Shown: positions 44,721 through 56,184 of the stretch, piece after piece
Layout of the letters: every line of letters begins with the position of its first letter
Numbering within the stretch: position 1 is the first letter of the stretch
Assembly (NCBI GenBank): GCA_963854835.1
Contig: OY978530.1
Span: 19,196,733 to 19,260,732 of the forward strand
Length of the DNA: 64,000 nucleotides
Direction: 5' to 3'
Source: Megamerina dolium
Lineage: Eukaryota; Arthropoda; Insecta; Diptera; Megamerinidae
Made by a program: the position numbers and the translations under genes
Notes under the pieces: model-generated
What the model saw: the letters and a program-made list of their open reading frames with translations, nothing else
Database searches by the model: none
Told to the model about the DNA's origin: nothing

Positions 44721-45679
44721 ACTAATAGCGGAAGCCCATAGAATACTTAATAGCCTAGACAGACGGCAGCCTAATTCCGGATTACCGGCGCACTCAATCC
44801 GAATAAAATAGTAACCTGACAGACGGCAGTATTGCGGATTAACAAAACGGCTGATTGCTGTTTTATTAGGTCTGCTCACTTACATTATTATCACTATCAA
44901 TTTCTGTCATCTATCACTCTCGATATGAGAAAATCTACAAGAAGTACGTAAACTGAAAACTATCAGAAACTTGTAAATTGACATTCACAGTTCGTAATTG
45001 ATATGGTTTATTTGTTCGCCAACGCTTTTCATGTTGAAACTGTTAACAATTGTTGAAAGTTTTTTGTTGCAAACAAACGTAATATTTTGTAAAATGGATC
45101 GAGAAAAATTCATAATAGACAATTTTCAGCAGTGTTGCCATCGCAAATTGCCCTAATCCTCTTTTATTTTGAGAATTCACGCATAGAGTTTATGCGGATT
45201 AGCTGCAGTTAATGCCCGAGTAAATTCGAATTAACTTAGTAATCCGGAATTAGGCTACCGTCTGTCTAGGCTATTATATACGCCAATCCGACATTCACAA
45301 CTTACAGCTGAGTTAAAATACATGAATTTGTATGAAATGATGTCCAATCACTCCGTGTCCTTCAACGCAAAGTATAAGTCAGGAAAACAGGGTTGCACTT
45401 TAATAATAATAATTATTATAAAATTAAAAAAATTTTAAATATTACATTAAATGGGTGTTCAAATGGTTATTAAATGTATAATAAAAGTCTATACACATAT
45501 TTCATTTAAATAAAATACATAAATAAATACCAAAGAGTAAATTTGCATATGAACTACTAGAAGTGTATCCGTTGTGAAACGTATTGATTGGGCCAGCTTA
45601 CACCGTTTTTTCCGCCGCTATAAGTTATATGGTTTAACGCAAAGGAACAAAGTATTCTATGGGCTTCGGCTATAAGTTA
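44721..45679. mobile_element. MITE with 29-bp terminal repeats, containing a second MITE (left arm)
   Basis: The left end ACTAATAGCGGAAGCCCATA and the right end, inverted ACTTATAGCCGAAGCCCATA, continue into GAATACTT. The size is about 960 bp including the inner MITE at 44748-45276. There is no coding capacity. It is likely a non-autonomous Harbinger-type element. The right half recurs at about 62352-62755. Confidence 0.7.
44748..45276. mobile_element. 529-bp MITE with terminal repeats TAGCCTAGACAGACGG
   Basis: The left end TAGCCTAGACAGACGGCAGC continues to CCTAATTCCGGATTA. The right end is its inverted complement with one change, giving terminal repeats of about 34 bp. TAA/TTA at the edges fits the 3-bp target of Harbinger-type elements. 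No ORF. It sits just inside the terminal repeat of the larger MITE. Confidence 0.82.
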
Positions 45680-46332
45680 AGAATTGCAATAGGGGCCTAA
45701 AGCACGACAAAGTTGTTAAAAAATAAACTAAACAAAAACCAAAATGCACTAGGCATTTATGTGCGTGTATACCGTCAAATGGTATCGGTTATGATCCGAT
45801 TTGGAATAAACCAAAAAAAACTATAAACTACTACTGCCATTCATCTGTGAAAGAAGACAGCTCTAGCACAAGAGAGAAACTTGAGTGAGCTAGGGACTTA
45901 TTGGACGGACCTGCCAACACAGGGAGGTTTTTTCTTCACACAATATCGAAACGAAAACACATAAAGCACAGAACACACGACAAATACAACCACACAACGC
46001 AGAAACACATGATGTTATTAACCTCTTTTTTTATATGGGCGCCATTATTGTCTGTTTGTGGCATGGTTCTGCCACGACAATGCACCGGCTGATGAGATGT
46101 TCAGGGCCGCGGTTCTGAACCCGTCGAGACAGAACAACGAACAGACAAAAAATTCCACCTACATATAGAGTAAGATGACCAACAATTACAATTACACAAC
46201 ACACACACGCACACATATTCACCACGTCTCTCTTCATGCACTCAATCGACGCAAACTACGCATCCGCCTTACCTCCACTACTTTATATGGTGTCCTCCTC
46301 CAGCAGCCTGGGCGTGCGTACCCACTCTTCCT
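45680..46332. other. Non-coding stretch shared by three copies
   Basis: It lies between the MITE pair and the Harbinger derivative. Short frames, such as 45901-46092, shift between the copies (left arm, right arm and 62756-63404), so none looks constrained. No domain was recognised. Confidence 0.4.
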
Positions 46333-47308
46333 GTAGCTCGATTCAGTAACTGCTTAACGACAATTATTGTTATCGTCATGGGCACTTAACGATACTTATA
46401 GTTAAAAGCTATTCTGTATACGTCAGTTAACTACTTAACTACATTTGTAGTTAAATAAAACCGTTAGCGTTAAATATAGCGAAGGGTAACGATGAAAAAT
46501 AAGTAGTCGGTAGAGCTTTGCGGCAATTATCGTTAGGTTTCTCCTGTGGTTTGAGTTTCTTAATGAATTATAAAAAAATGGCTTTTGAATATATTGGCAG
46601 CGAAATTATTCAAAATTTTACATATATATATGTGTATATATATGTATATATATGTATATATATGCATTTTAGTTTTTCAAATGCATATAAAACTATTATA
46701 TTTTCAGGGTTGATTCAATGTAGTGAGCATCATCACTATACATACAATTTTTGAACTTTGTATTGCGCCAAGTGGCTGTTTTGAATATTTATATTTAATC
46801 TTTATTAACTACGATGTTTATCTGAATCGTACAGATATGAGGCGATCCTGAATTCGTCGCACAATAGCAAGTGGCGGTGTCAAAAGTTCAAAAATTGTAT
46901 GTATAGTGATGATGCTCACTACATTGAATCAACCCTGAAAATATAATAGTTTTATATGCATTTGAAAAACTAAAATGCATATATATACATATATATACAT
47001 ATATATACACATATATATATGTAAAATTTTGAATAATTTCGCTGCCAATATATTCAAAAGCCATTTTTTTATAATTCTTTAAGAAACTCAAACCACAGGA
47101 GAAACCTAACGATAATTGCCGCAAAGCTCTACCGACTACTTATTTTTCATCGTTACCCTTCGCTATATTTAACGCTAACGGTTTTATTTAACTACAAATG
47201 TAGTTAAGTAGTTAACTGACGTATACAGAATAGCTTTTAACTATAAGTATCGTTAAGTGCCCATGACGATAACAATAATTGTCGTTAAGCAGTTACTGAA
47301 TCGAGCTA
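46333..47308. mobile_element. Palindromic Harbinger H2 derivative at the IR2 centre
   Basis: Both ends read GTAGCTCGATTCAGTAACTG inward and continue into CTTAACGACAATTATTG. Each half has the 5' end of a transposase frame (MAFEYIGSEIIQNF, at about 46570 and inverted at about 47070) that leaves the transposase after a TA-rich run. The halves meet around the 120-bp spacer 46761-46880. Compared with 63405-64000, which continues into transposase, each half is a truncated 5' end. Structure: two 5' ends head to head. Confidence 0.75.
46761..46880. other. Unique spacer of the IR2 palindrome
   Basis: 120 bp between the arms without internal symmetry over most of its length. The edges read TTGAACTTTG and, inverted, TTGAACTTTTG. 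No feature was recognised. Its shortness makes cruciform formation and replication fold-back plausible. Confidence 0.8.
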
Positions 47309-47961
47309 CAGGAAGAGTGGGTACGCACGCCCAGGCTGCTGGAGGAGGACACCATATAAAGTAGTGGAGGTAAGGCGGATGCGTAGTTTGCGTCGATTGA
47401 GTGCATGAAGAGAGACGTGGTGAATATGTGTGCGTGTGTGTGTTGTGTAATTGTAATTGTTGGTCATCTTACTCTATATGTAGGTGGAATTTTTTGTCTG
47501 TTCGTTGTTCTGTCTCGACGGGTTCAGAACCGCGGCCCTGAACATCTCATCAGCCGGTGCATTGTCGTGGCAGAACCATGCCACAAACAGACAATAATGG
47601 CGCCCATATAAAAAAAGAGGTTAATAACATCATGTGTTTCTGCGTTGTGTGGTTGTATTTGTCGTGTGTTCTGTGCTTTATGTGTTTTCGTTTCGATATT
47701 GTGTGAAGAAAAAACCTCCCTGTGTTGGCAGGTCCGTCCAATAAGTCCCTAGCTCACTCAAGTTTCTCTCTTGTGCTAGAGCTGTCTTCTTTCACAGATG
47801 AATGGCAGTAGTAGTTTATAGTTTTTTTTGGTTTATTCCAAATCGGATCATAACCGATACCATTTGACGGTATACACGCACATAAATGCCTAGTGCATTT
47901 TGGTTTTTGTTTAGTTTATTTTTTAACAACTTTGTCGTGCTTTAGGCCCCTATTGCAATTC

Positions 47962-48922
47962 TTAACTTATAGCCGAAGCCCATAGAATACTTTGTTCCTT
48001 TGCGTTAAACCATATAACTTATAGCGGCGGAAAAAACGGTGTAAGCTGGCCCAATCAATACGTTTCACAACGGATACACTTCTAGTAGTTCATATGCAAA
48101 TTTACTCTTTGGTATTTATTTATGTATTTTATTTAAATGAAATATGTGTATAGACTTTTATTATACATTTAATAACCATTTGAACACCCATTTAATGTAA
48201 TATTTAAAATTTTTTTAATTTTATAATAATTATTATTATTAAAGTGCAACCCTGTTTTCCTGACTTATACTTTGCGTTGAAGGACACGGAGTGATTGGAC
48301 ATCATTTCATACAAATTCATGTATTTTAACTCAGCTGTAAGTTGTGAATGTCGGATTGGCGTATATAATAGCCTAGACAGACGGTAGCCTAATTCCGGAT
48401 TACTAAGTTAATTCGAATTTACTCGGGCATTAACTGCAGCTAATCCGCATAAACTCTATGCGTTAATTCTCAAAATAAAAGAGGATTAGGGCAATTTGCG
48501 ATGGCAACACTGCTGAAAATTGTCTATTATGAATTTTTCTCGATCCATTTTACAAAATATTACGTTTGTTTGCAACAAAAAACTTTCAACAATTGTTAAC
48601 AGTTTCAACATGAAAAGCGTTGGCGAACAAATAAACCATATCAATTACGAACTGTGAATGTCAATTTACAAGTTTCTGATAGTTTTCAGTTTACGTACTT
48701 CTTGTAGATTTTCTCATATCGAGAGTGATAGATGACAGAAATTGATAGTGATAATAATGTAAGTGAGCAGACCTAATAAAACAGCAATCAGCCGTTTTGT
48801 TAATCCGCAATACTGCCGTCTGTCAGGTTACTATTTTATTCGGATTGAGTGCGCCGGTAATCCGGAATTAGGCTGCCGTCTGTCTAGGCTATTAAGTATT
48901 CTATGGGCTTCCGCTATTAGTT
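47962..48922. mobile_element. MITE with nested 529-bp MITE (right arm copy)
   Basis: Inverted counterpart of 44721-45679; the inner MITE is at about 48366-48894. Terminal repeats are preserved with single-base changes. Confidence 0.7.
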
Positions 48923-49964
48923 GAGTTGTAGTTGTCAAATCCGTATTATGGTTCACAGCATAACTCAACTTATCTCTTAATAGCTGCGTTCTTTTGCACG
49001 CGTGTTGCAAAAGAACACTGACTTATTTTCCGAACTGCATACAGAGCAACAACAAAAATAAGCGACATCTTCTATTTTACCCGAGTTCAATTGAACTTGC
49101 TTATATTTTAATCGACCTGAGTTATAGTGTCGCACAGTAAAAAACAGGACTATTGTGTATAAACCACTGAAATGTGCTTGGGAAATTTCAACAACACGTC
49201 AAATTATTGTAAATATAAACAAAATAAAGCAAGTGCAAATCAAAATTTATTTGAAATAATCGAATATATTTACCACAGATTCCGCAGAATTGCTTCTTTT
49301 TTGTTTTTAACTCGTTTATAAATTTCACGAACAACCATACATACCACCAGTGTTGCTAAGTAACTAAAGGGAAATTATATTCAAGTAAAAGGGAAGTTAT
49401 ATGCGAGTTGGTGTTTTTTTGCAACTCGCTTACAAAAGAATGCAGCTATATATCTATTACTGTTCACAACCAGATTTATTTCAGTTGTATGAGTTGTCAA
49501 AATTTAATAAATACTTTTTATCAGTTGTTTGCTATCTATGGTTGTCAGAAGATGGAAAAAGGAATGTAAGTATTTATGATGAAATACCTAAAATAAACAA
49601 TTAATATTTATATTGAAAAATTATTCCAGAAACATATTGACCAAACAAATTGATCGCTTTGCATACTTGGAGGAAAAACAGCCTGATATTGGAAGAGGCA
49701 AGGGCCAATACAGATCGTCACTAAGACACCAAAGAGACTTGGGCATTCCCATTTGAATTGAATAGTCTTGGGCAGTCATCAAGAACAGGGCCAGAGTGGC
49801 AAAGAGTAAGTTGTAATTAACAAAATGAAAAACAAAAATGATTTTGCTTTTTCTAGGTGTGAATTCACCACAAGACGAACTTAAACCGAAATTTGGCGAA
49901 AAATAAGAAGAATTTGCTGTCGATCGGTGGGAGTCAATCCTAAAAAGTCAACCGTCTGTAGTTA

Positions 49965-50219
49965 GTGAAGCTGCAACACAAACGCCCAATATCACAAGAC
50001 TGTTGGCAGAAGACACAGGAATCCAGTTGCTGGAAGAGCAGGCAAAAACTCAAGGAGAAATTTTGCAAATTTTCAATAAAAAATATTGAAAGCAATCAAT
50101 ATTTGAAATATAAATTTAAAAAACAAAAATTGAAATTATTGGAAAAGCGAGAAGCAAGTGAAAATGTTCTCAGGCATCTACAAATTAAGATAGCCAAGAA
50201 GAAGCTAAAGCGACTTTAG
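49965..50219 (+). pseudogene. Harbinger partner ORF relic (MADF/Myb-like type), right arm
   Basis: An 84-codon frame with a C-terminal basic helix (KYKFKKQKLKLLEKREASE and VLRHLQIKIAKKKLKRL). A second frame one base off holds the preceding part (TRLLAEDTGIQLLEEQAKTQ). Both fit the C-terminal half of the DNA-binding partner encoded convergently with Harbinger transposase. The transposase relic lies just downstream on the minus strand (50302-51119), so the two ORFs converge. Confidence 0.5.
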
Positions 50220-50301
50220 AAATGATTTTCTGTGCAAATGTTATTTGCTTTATTAGTTGTGCAGTTCCATACTTACGGAAAAAAGTTATTTTTTTTGCAT
50301 T

Positions 50302-51119
50302 TTAGATTAAATTTAATTTATAAAATGGATTAAAACTGCGATTTATTGCAAAGGACGTATTGTTCCTTATTCCTACTGCTTCGCCATTTATTATACGATT
50401 ACTTTCTTCAGATATGGACTCTTCTTGGTGATCTGCATTTAAAATATTATCAGAAAATTGAACTTTGAAATGCTGTGATATGTTGTGTAGAGCACAGCAT
50501 GTATTATTAATTTTAACCGCCATCTCTGGTGCGTAGTGCAAACCGCAAGCAGAAAGCAAATACCTGAACTTGCTTTTCAGCACTCCAATGGTTTTCTCAA
50601 CGGAATTCCTTGCTTTAGCATGAATTTTGTTGAACTTCATTTGCGGTGAGCCATCAATCGTATTACATATAACCTAGTAGTGGATATCCCGCATCACCTA
50701 AAAATAATTTTATATACATAACTACACCTTAAATAAAGAGAACAAAATTTACCTACCCAAAATCCATGTGTTTGTTGGCATATTCTGGACAAGACGTTGC
50801 ATTAGTGTGCCAAAACTCCATATATGGAAATCATGATTTGAACCAGGATACCTGGCATCAACGAACCTTATTTATAGTTTGAAACTGAAAAACACATAAA
50901 TAACTAAAATGTAAATAAAAATCTCACAATCATCACGTTTAGACTGTAATATCGTTTTCTACTAAGGTATAAATGCTGTATTTTCTTTCGTGGACCGCAT
51001 TTACGAACATGAGCTGCTTTGATCCACCGCGCACAGATGTGTAGTTCGTAAATATTGAAAACTTCTTCAAGAACTATTGAAAATGTTGGTTGTGCTAGAC
51101 CGAGATTGAAATCGTTCAC
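50302..51119 (-). pseudogene. Harbinger transposase relic, IR2 right arm
   Basis: Inverted copy of the left relic. The C-terminal piece is at 50302-50640 and the N-terminal piece at 50904-51119; the catalytic DARYPGS region and the small intron lie between. Differences are single substitutions, for example Pro to Leu in NLG(P/L)AQP and Asp to Glu in AP(D/E)MAV. Confidence 0.82.
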
Positions 51120-51392
51120 GCCTCACTTCTGGTAACTGCCATCAGCGAAAAAACATGAAGTGGCACACAATTTTATCATTGGTGGAATCGCTTTGACTGC
51201 TTAAAGAAACCTTCATCTCATTGAGTAAAAAATATTAGAGCTTATTTATTGAGTCTAAAATAAATAATGAAATAAATATTTAATAGAATGACGTACTTGG
51301 GGATTGATTATTCTAAAGGGTTGGTCTGGTTTCTTGTGCTGTTCTGAATACGGCCAAGCTGCAAATTTTCTTTCTCCATTCAGAAAAATACA

Positions 51393-51992
51393 TGTAGTAT
51401 TCACTTAAACAGTTCGTTCTTTAATTTTAGTTCGTTTATTTCATTTAATTTATAAATCGCTTTTCACGTATTAAATACTTAAAATATTACACAAAGGCTT
51501 ATTGCTAGTTTTTTAAGTATATTCAGCGTGCGTGCGTTTTTTGGTCTTGTCCGTATGAATACTGAATGTTCATCAGTGTTGCCATATTAAAAATGTTTTG
51601 TCTTGTTGGGTCTTTTTGTCTATAGTGTTGTCAACCGCTTTCGTCCTAGTCAGTGTTGTCAATAGTTTTGTCCACTTCTTGTAGTCAGTCCGTGTTCGTC
51701 TACTCCCACATTCGGCCATCCTGATAAAGCATTCGACCCGAATGCGGATTGCCATCTTTTCATATTTTCCGCAACTGCATAAGTTCTTCTAGGTCCCTCG
51801 GTATCTTCGATCTTTTCAACGGAATAGCGTCCGTGATTCGACTACTTTGTAGGGTCCAAGAAATTTCGGTTTTAATTTCAACCCTGGACCAAACTGTGTT
51901 CGCTTTATTGCCACTAATTCTCCTTCACGATACTGGACTTCAGCTACTCTTTTCTTGTCGTACGTTTTGCGATTTTCTGCTTGTATCTTCGC

Positions 51993-51996
<4 letters not shown>
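51393..51996 (-). mobile_element. Gypsy C 3' end, truncated (right IR2 arm)
   Basis: The LTR at 51393-51710 and about 286 bp of the integrase C-terminus are in reverse. Here the frame stays open past the site where the left copy is shifted and ends inside the LTR shortly after its start. The copy is cut at 51996 by the TA repeat. Confidence 0.92.

Positions 51997-52062
<66 letters not shown>
51997..52062. repeat. (TA)n microsatellite at the outer edge of IR2
   Basis: About 33 TA units between the truncated gypsy C and the LINE tail. A longer TA tract follows the 5' end of the same LINE at 55442-55537, so the LINE sits inside one TA microsatellite. Confidence 0.95.
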
Positions 52063-52065
<3 letters not shown>

Positions 52066-55000
52066 TTACTTACTTACTTATGTGGCCATAACAACCGAAT
52101 ATCGATTTAGGCCGAAAATAACATGCTTCGCCAGCCATCTCTGTTCTTCGCTAGCTGGCGCCAGTTAGAAATTCCAAGTGCCGTCAGGTTCTCCAGTACT
52201 TGGTCTTTCCACCGGAGGTTTGGTCTTCCTCTTCTGCGTCGTCCTCCAGCGGGTTCCGAATATAACACCTTCTTAGCTGGAGCGTGTTCTTCCATTCGCT
52301 CGACATGACCTAGCCAGCGCAGCCGCTGGATTTTGATGCGCTTTACTATGTCAATATCGGCATATAGCTCGTACAGCTCATGGTTGTACCTTATTCGGTA
52401 CTCGCCACCAACGCAAATAGGTCCAAAGATCCTGCGTAGGACCTTTCTCTCGAAAACTCCAAGCATTCGCTCATCCGAGATGGAAATTGTCCAGGCTTCA
52501 GCGCCATATGTTAGGACAGGCATGATGAGAGACTTGTAGAGTGTAGTTTTCGTTCTTCGAGAGAGGGCTCGACTTTTCAATTGCTTACTCAGCCCAAAGT
52601 AACACCTGTTAGCAAGAGTTATCCTACGCATGATCTCCAAGCTGACGTCATTACTGCTGTTAATGCTGGTTCCAAGATAGACAAAGTCACTTACTACTTC
52701 AAAAGCGTAGTTGTCAACAGTGACGTGCTGTCCAAGACGCCGGGACTCTTTGTTTGTTGACACCAGATACTTCGTCTTGCCCTCGTTCACCGTGAGACCC
52801 ATCCGACGCGACTCTCTTTCCAACTCTGAGAATGCTGCACTGACTGCTCGCGTGTTCATGCCGATTATGTCAATATCGTCGGCATACGCTAACAGCATGA
52901 CACTTTTGTTGAAGATAGTGCCATTATGTCGTAGATCAGCAGCTCGTATTATTTTCTCCATAATAAGATTGAAGAAATCGCACGATAACGAATCACCTTG
53001 TCTGAAACCCCGTTCGGTATTAAACGGTGCGGAGAGGTCCTTCCCAATTTTCACTGCACAACGAGAGTTATGCAGTGTCATTCTACAAAGTCGAATGAGC
53101 TTTGCAGGAATACCGAACTCAGACATTGTTGCGTAGAGGTAATCCCTTACCGGACTGTCGAAAGCGGCTTTATAATCAACAAATAGGTGGTGTGTGTCGA
53201 TCTGTTTTTCTTGGGTCTTCTCCAGGATTTGGCGCAGTGTGAAAATCTGGTCGATGGTGGATTTACCAGGTCTGAAGCCACATTGATAAGGTCCAATCAG
53301 GTTGCTGAGCATAGGCTTCAACCTTTCACACAGTACGCTCGATAGAACCTTGTATGCGATGCTCAGGAGACTTATTCCACGGTAGTTGGCGCAAATTGTG
53401 GGGTCTCCTTTTTTATGTACAGGACAGAGAACACTGAGCCTCCAATCATCAGGCATGCTTTCATCCGACCATATTCTGCTTATGAGCTGGTGCATGCGGG
53501 TAAGCAGCTCATCGCCTCCGGTCTTAAACAACTCGGCAGGCAGGCCATCAGCACCTGCAGCTTTGTTGTTCTTCAGCCTTAAAATGGCCGTTTCAACCTC
53601 GTCATAGTCGGGTGGTGGAACATCAACACCATCATCTGTAATTGGGGTTATCGGGCAATCTCCTCCACTGGCGGAATTGTTCGTAGCATCGCCATTCAGT
53701 AACGTGGAGAAGTGTTCCCTCCATAGGCTCAGTACACTCTGGACATCTGTAACCAGATTCCCATTTCCATCACGACAAGAAGAGGCTCCGGGATTTAAAC
53801 CTCCACTTAGGCGCTTGATCTTTTCGAAGAATTTTCGAGTCTCATTCTTGTCGGTACACATCTCTATTTCCTCACACTCACGTCTTTCCAACTCCCTCTT
53901 CTTGCGCCTGAAAAGACGTCTCTATGCACTCCTTTTCTCTCTATACCGCTCCTTAACAGCTCGCGTTGCGCCTGCACGCAGGGTTCTTCTGTAGGCGGCG
54001 TCTTTCTCTGCGGTAGCGTCGCGACACTCCTGATCATACCACTCATTCCTCAGAGGCCGGTAGTAACCGATTACCTCCTCGGCAGCAGTAGTCATGGAGT
54101 GGGATATATGTGTCCACCGTGCGCATGTATCATCAAGTTGGGGAGTGTTCTGCATAAGCAGATCCGATAGTCGAGTGGAAAATGCATCTGCTGTCTCTGG
54201 TGATCGCAGCTTACTGACGTCGAGCTTTCTCTGTGTGGGACTTCTCTTGTTATTTGCGACACATAAGCGTGTGCGCACCTTAGCTGCAACAAGGTAGTGA
54301 TCCGAGTCGATGTTGGCACCACGGATCGATTTCACGTCCATCACACTGGAAGCATGCCTTCCGTCAATCACCACATGATCAATTTGGTTTCTTGTACGAT
54401 GATCTGGAGACAGCCATGTCGCTTTGTGGATGTCGAGATGCTGGAATCTGGTACCACCAATTACCATGTTTCGCGCTGCGGCGAAGTCGATCAGCCTCAT
54501 TCCGTTATCGGAGGTGTTCTGGTGGAGGCTGAATTTTCCGACAGTTGGACCAAAGGTACCTTCCTTGCCCACCCTGGCATTAAAGTCGCCAAGCACGATT
54601 TTGATATCGTGGCGGGGGCAGCGGTCATAAGCTTCTTCGAGGCGCTGAAAGAAGCTCTCCTTGGTGACATTGTCCTTCTCATCCGTCGGAGCGTGGGCAC
54701 ATATAAGGCTGATGTTGAAAAATTTTGCCTTGATGCGGATTGTGGCCAGCCGTTCGTTCACAGGCGTGAACTGTGAGACAAGATGTCGTAGTCTCTTGCT
54801 GACCAAAAATCCACATCCTAATTCGTGCCTTTCAGCATGGCAACTGTAGTAGATATCACAGGACGCTCTTTTGGAGCAGCCCTGTCCTGTCCATCGCATT
54901 TCCTGGAGAGCGGTGATGTCAGCTCTGTATTTTTCGAGGACATCAACCAGCTGGATAGAGGCACCCTCCCTATAAAGGGATCGGACATTCCAGGTGCATA

Positions 55001-55441
55001 TCCGTAAATCGTGGTCCTTTTTTCGTTTGCGGGGGTCATCAACAAAAGCGGTAGTCCTTATCCGAGGCATTTTAGTTTTTTTCATTGGGGGGGTTTTTTA
55101 TGTGGCGGGTCCCAAACCCAACGCACAACCTCTAACCGAGGAGATTTTCGCCACTCACTTCAACCGCCTCCCAGCGGGTGCCAGGAAGACGTTGCCCGGT
55201 GGTCGCCACATGGAGGGCCCCCATTAATAATAATGAAAGCGCCGTCACATAGTAAGCAGAGCAAGCTATATGACTACCCCTCATTAACAAATAAAGGTAT
55301 CATCACATAGCGCTCAGATCAAACTACATGACAGCCAGTGAGTTGACTTGCGATGAGTTCAACAAGGATTGCGCTAGCCCCACCCAGTTGAGGCAGTTAG
55401 ACACGTTACCTTGCGAAAACACCACCAGACCACCACCACCA
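52063..55441 (-). mobile_element. RTE-type LINE, full length (copy 4) inside a TA microsatellite
   Basis: The tail TTAC repeats start at about 52063, and the 5' region ends near 55441 with the same GGTGGTCTGGTGGTG sequence as copy 1. Both ends join TA repeats, so any target duplication is hidden in the microsatellite. It is complete apart from one nonsense codon in the ORF. Confidence 0.93.
52107..55085 (-). pseudogene. LINE polyprotein with a single nonsense codon
   Basis: Same protein as 6089-9067, starting at 55085 on the minus strand. The frame is intact except for a TAG at about 53919-53921 where copy 1 has GAG, in the Arg/Glu-rich linker between endonuclease and reverse transcriptase. 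This leaves a 387-codon endonuclease part and a 594-codon reverse transcriptase part. YADDIDII and the conserved GFRPGKSTIDQI are present, so the polymerase part looks better preserved than in copy 1. Confidence 0.9.
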
Positions 55442-55445
55442 GATA

Positions 55446-55537
<92 letters not shown>
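55442..55537. repeat. (TA)n microsatellite
   Basis: About 95 bp of TA repeats with one interruption (TACATA) near 55463. Other side of the LINE copy 4 insertion. Confidence 0.95.
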
Positions 55538-55711
55538 GTTTGTAATATTTATGTGTATGCAGCACCTCTTCTTCTGGTATGCTATCCGCGCATTCCATAT
55601 CGCCTTCTACATAGCTTACTCCAAATATATTCAGAACTCTTTTTTCCAGTTCCGTAAGCTCCGATGTGGTCAATGGCAGATTTTCGGTTCGAGCATTCGC
55701 TTTTCTAAGCT
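55538..55711 (-). other. Open coding remnant flanking gypsy E, possibly Harbinger partner ORF
   Basis: On the minus strand an acidic open segment reads TSELTELEKRVLNIFGVSY and then CADSIPEEE before running into the TA repeat. Its target duplication and the Myb-like fragment on the other side of gypsy E (60515-61157) suggest both once belonged to one Harbinger second ORF. This is inference from order and strand only. Confidence 0.35.
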
Positions 55712-55715
55712 CGCG

Positions 55716-55960
55716 AAATATGTTTTATTTATTTAGTTCAGAAAATATGTTTATTTAGTTCAAATAAGTTTTATTTATTTAGTTCACAAAATATGTTTTA
55801 TTTATTTAGTTCACAAAATATGTTTGATTTATTTAGTTCAGAAGAAAATAACATTCCAATACAACGAATATTCTTGAACTGAACTCAGTTGTACAAAGAA
55901 TAACGGTAGAACAGAGAGTAGAGCCAATGAGAGTGAAGTTAGTAACACTCTAACGTAACT
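55716..55960 (-). repeat. 3' LTR of gypsy E
   Basis: 245 bp. Contains three to four repeats of TTTATTTATTTAGTTCA. Near-identical to the 5' LTR but lacking the 10 bases CCCAGAATAT. Confidence 0.93.
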
Positions 55961-56184
55961 TCCCCCTCGTTAAAATAAAGATATTCCTGTATCGTAATGA
56001 CCTATGGATTAAAAATTCATGATTAATAATTAATTTCATATTTCAAATTGTTTTAGATCAATGGCTCCGTCAAATTGTTTTAGATCAATGGCTCCGTCAA
56101 ATGGTTTTTCTTTTAATATTGGAGAAATGAATATTTGCCAAATTATTTAATTTATACTTCGGTTCTTCTTTATGCCTCAAGGCC

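Larger units (their letters stand above)
34174..44722 (+). mobile_element. PIF/Harbinger element H1, decayed, split by gypsy C
   Basis: The sequences before 34334 and after 42147 are continuous once gypsy C and its TGTA duplication are removed. To the right lie transposase pieces (42410-43150, plus) and a second ORF on the opposite strand (43330-43700). That is the two-gene layout of PIF/Harbinger elements. The ends are uncertain and were set by the short inverted motifs near 34140 and 44722. The right part is repeated inverted in IR2. Confidence 0.5.
41543..46760 (+). repeat. IR2 left arm (5.2-kb palindrome arm)
   Basis: The reverse complement follows at 46881-51996. The arm starts within the gypsy C integrase at AATATTGCGAAGATAC and ends at TTTTTGAACTTTG. 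Only scattered single-base differences were seen, plus one indel of about 100 bp at about 43576-43690, present here and absent from the right arm. It contains gypsy C 3' sequence, Harbinger H1 pieces, nested MITEs and half of a palindromic Harbinger derivative. Confidence 0.93.
46881..51996 (-). repeat. IR2 right arm
   Basis: Inverted copy of 41543-46760, ending in the gypsy C integrase region where a TA microsatellite begins at 51997. It contains the inverted MITEs, Harbinger relics and gypsy C LTR. The TACA at 51389-51392 is the inverted TGTA target duplication of gypsy C, which proves that the arm was copied after gypsy C inserted. Confidence 0.93.

Noticed and set aside
46518..47124. Two mirrored 78-codon frames with TA-rich middle, as a possible small gene pair
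   Set aside because: They are truncated Harbinger transposase starts followed by microsatellite-like DNA, mirrored by the palindrome.
41543..51996. Palindrome as a sequencing fold-back artefact
   Set aside because: The arms differ by substitutions and a roughly 100-bp indel and have different outer flanks, which a single-molecule fold-back would not produce; kept as real but flagged for read-level checking.
55328..55673. Frames containing long Ile-Tyr repeats
   Set aside because: Translation of the TA microsatellite.
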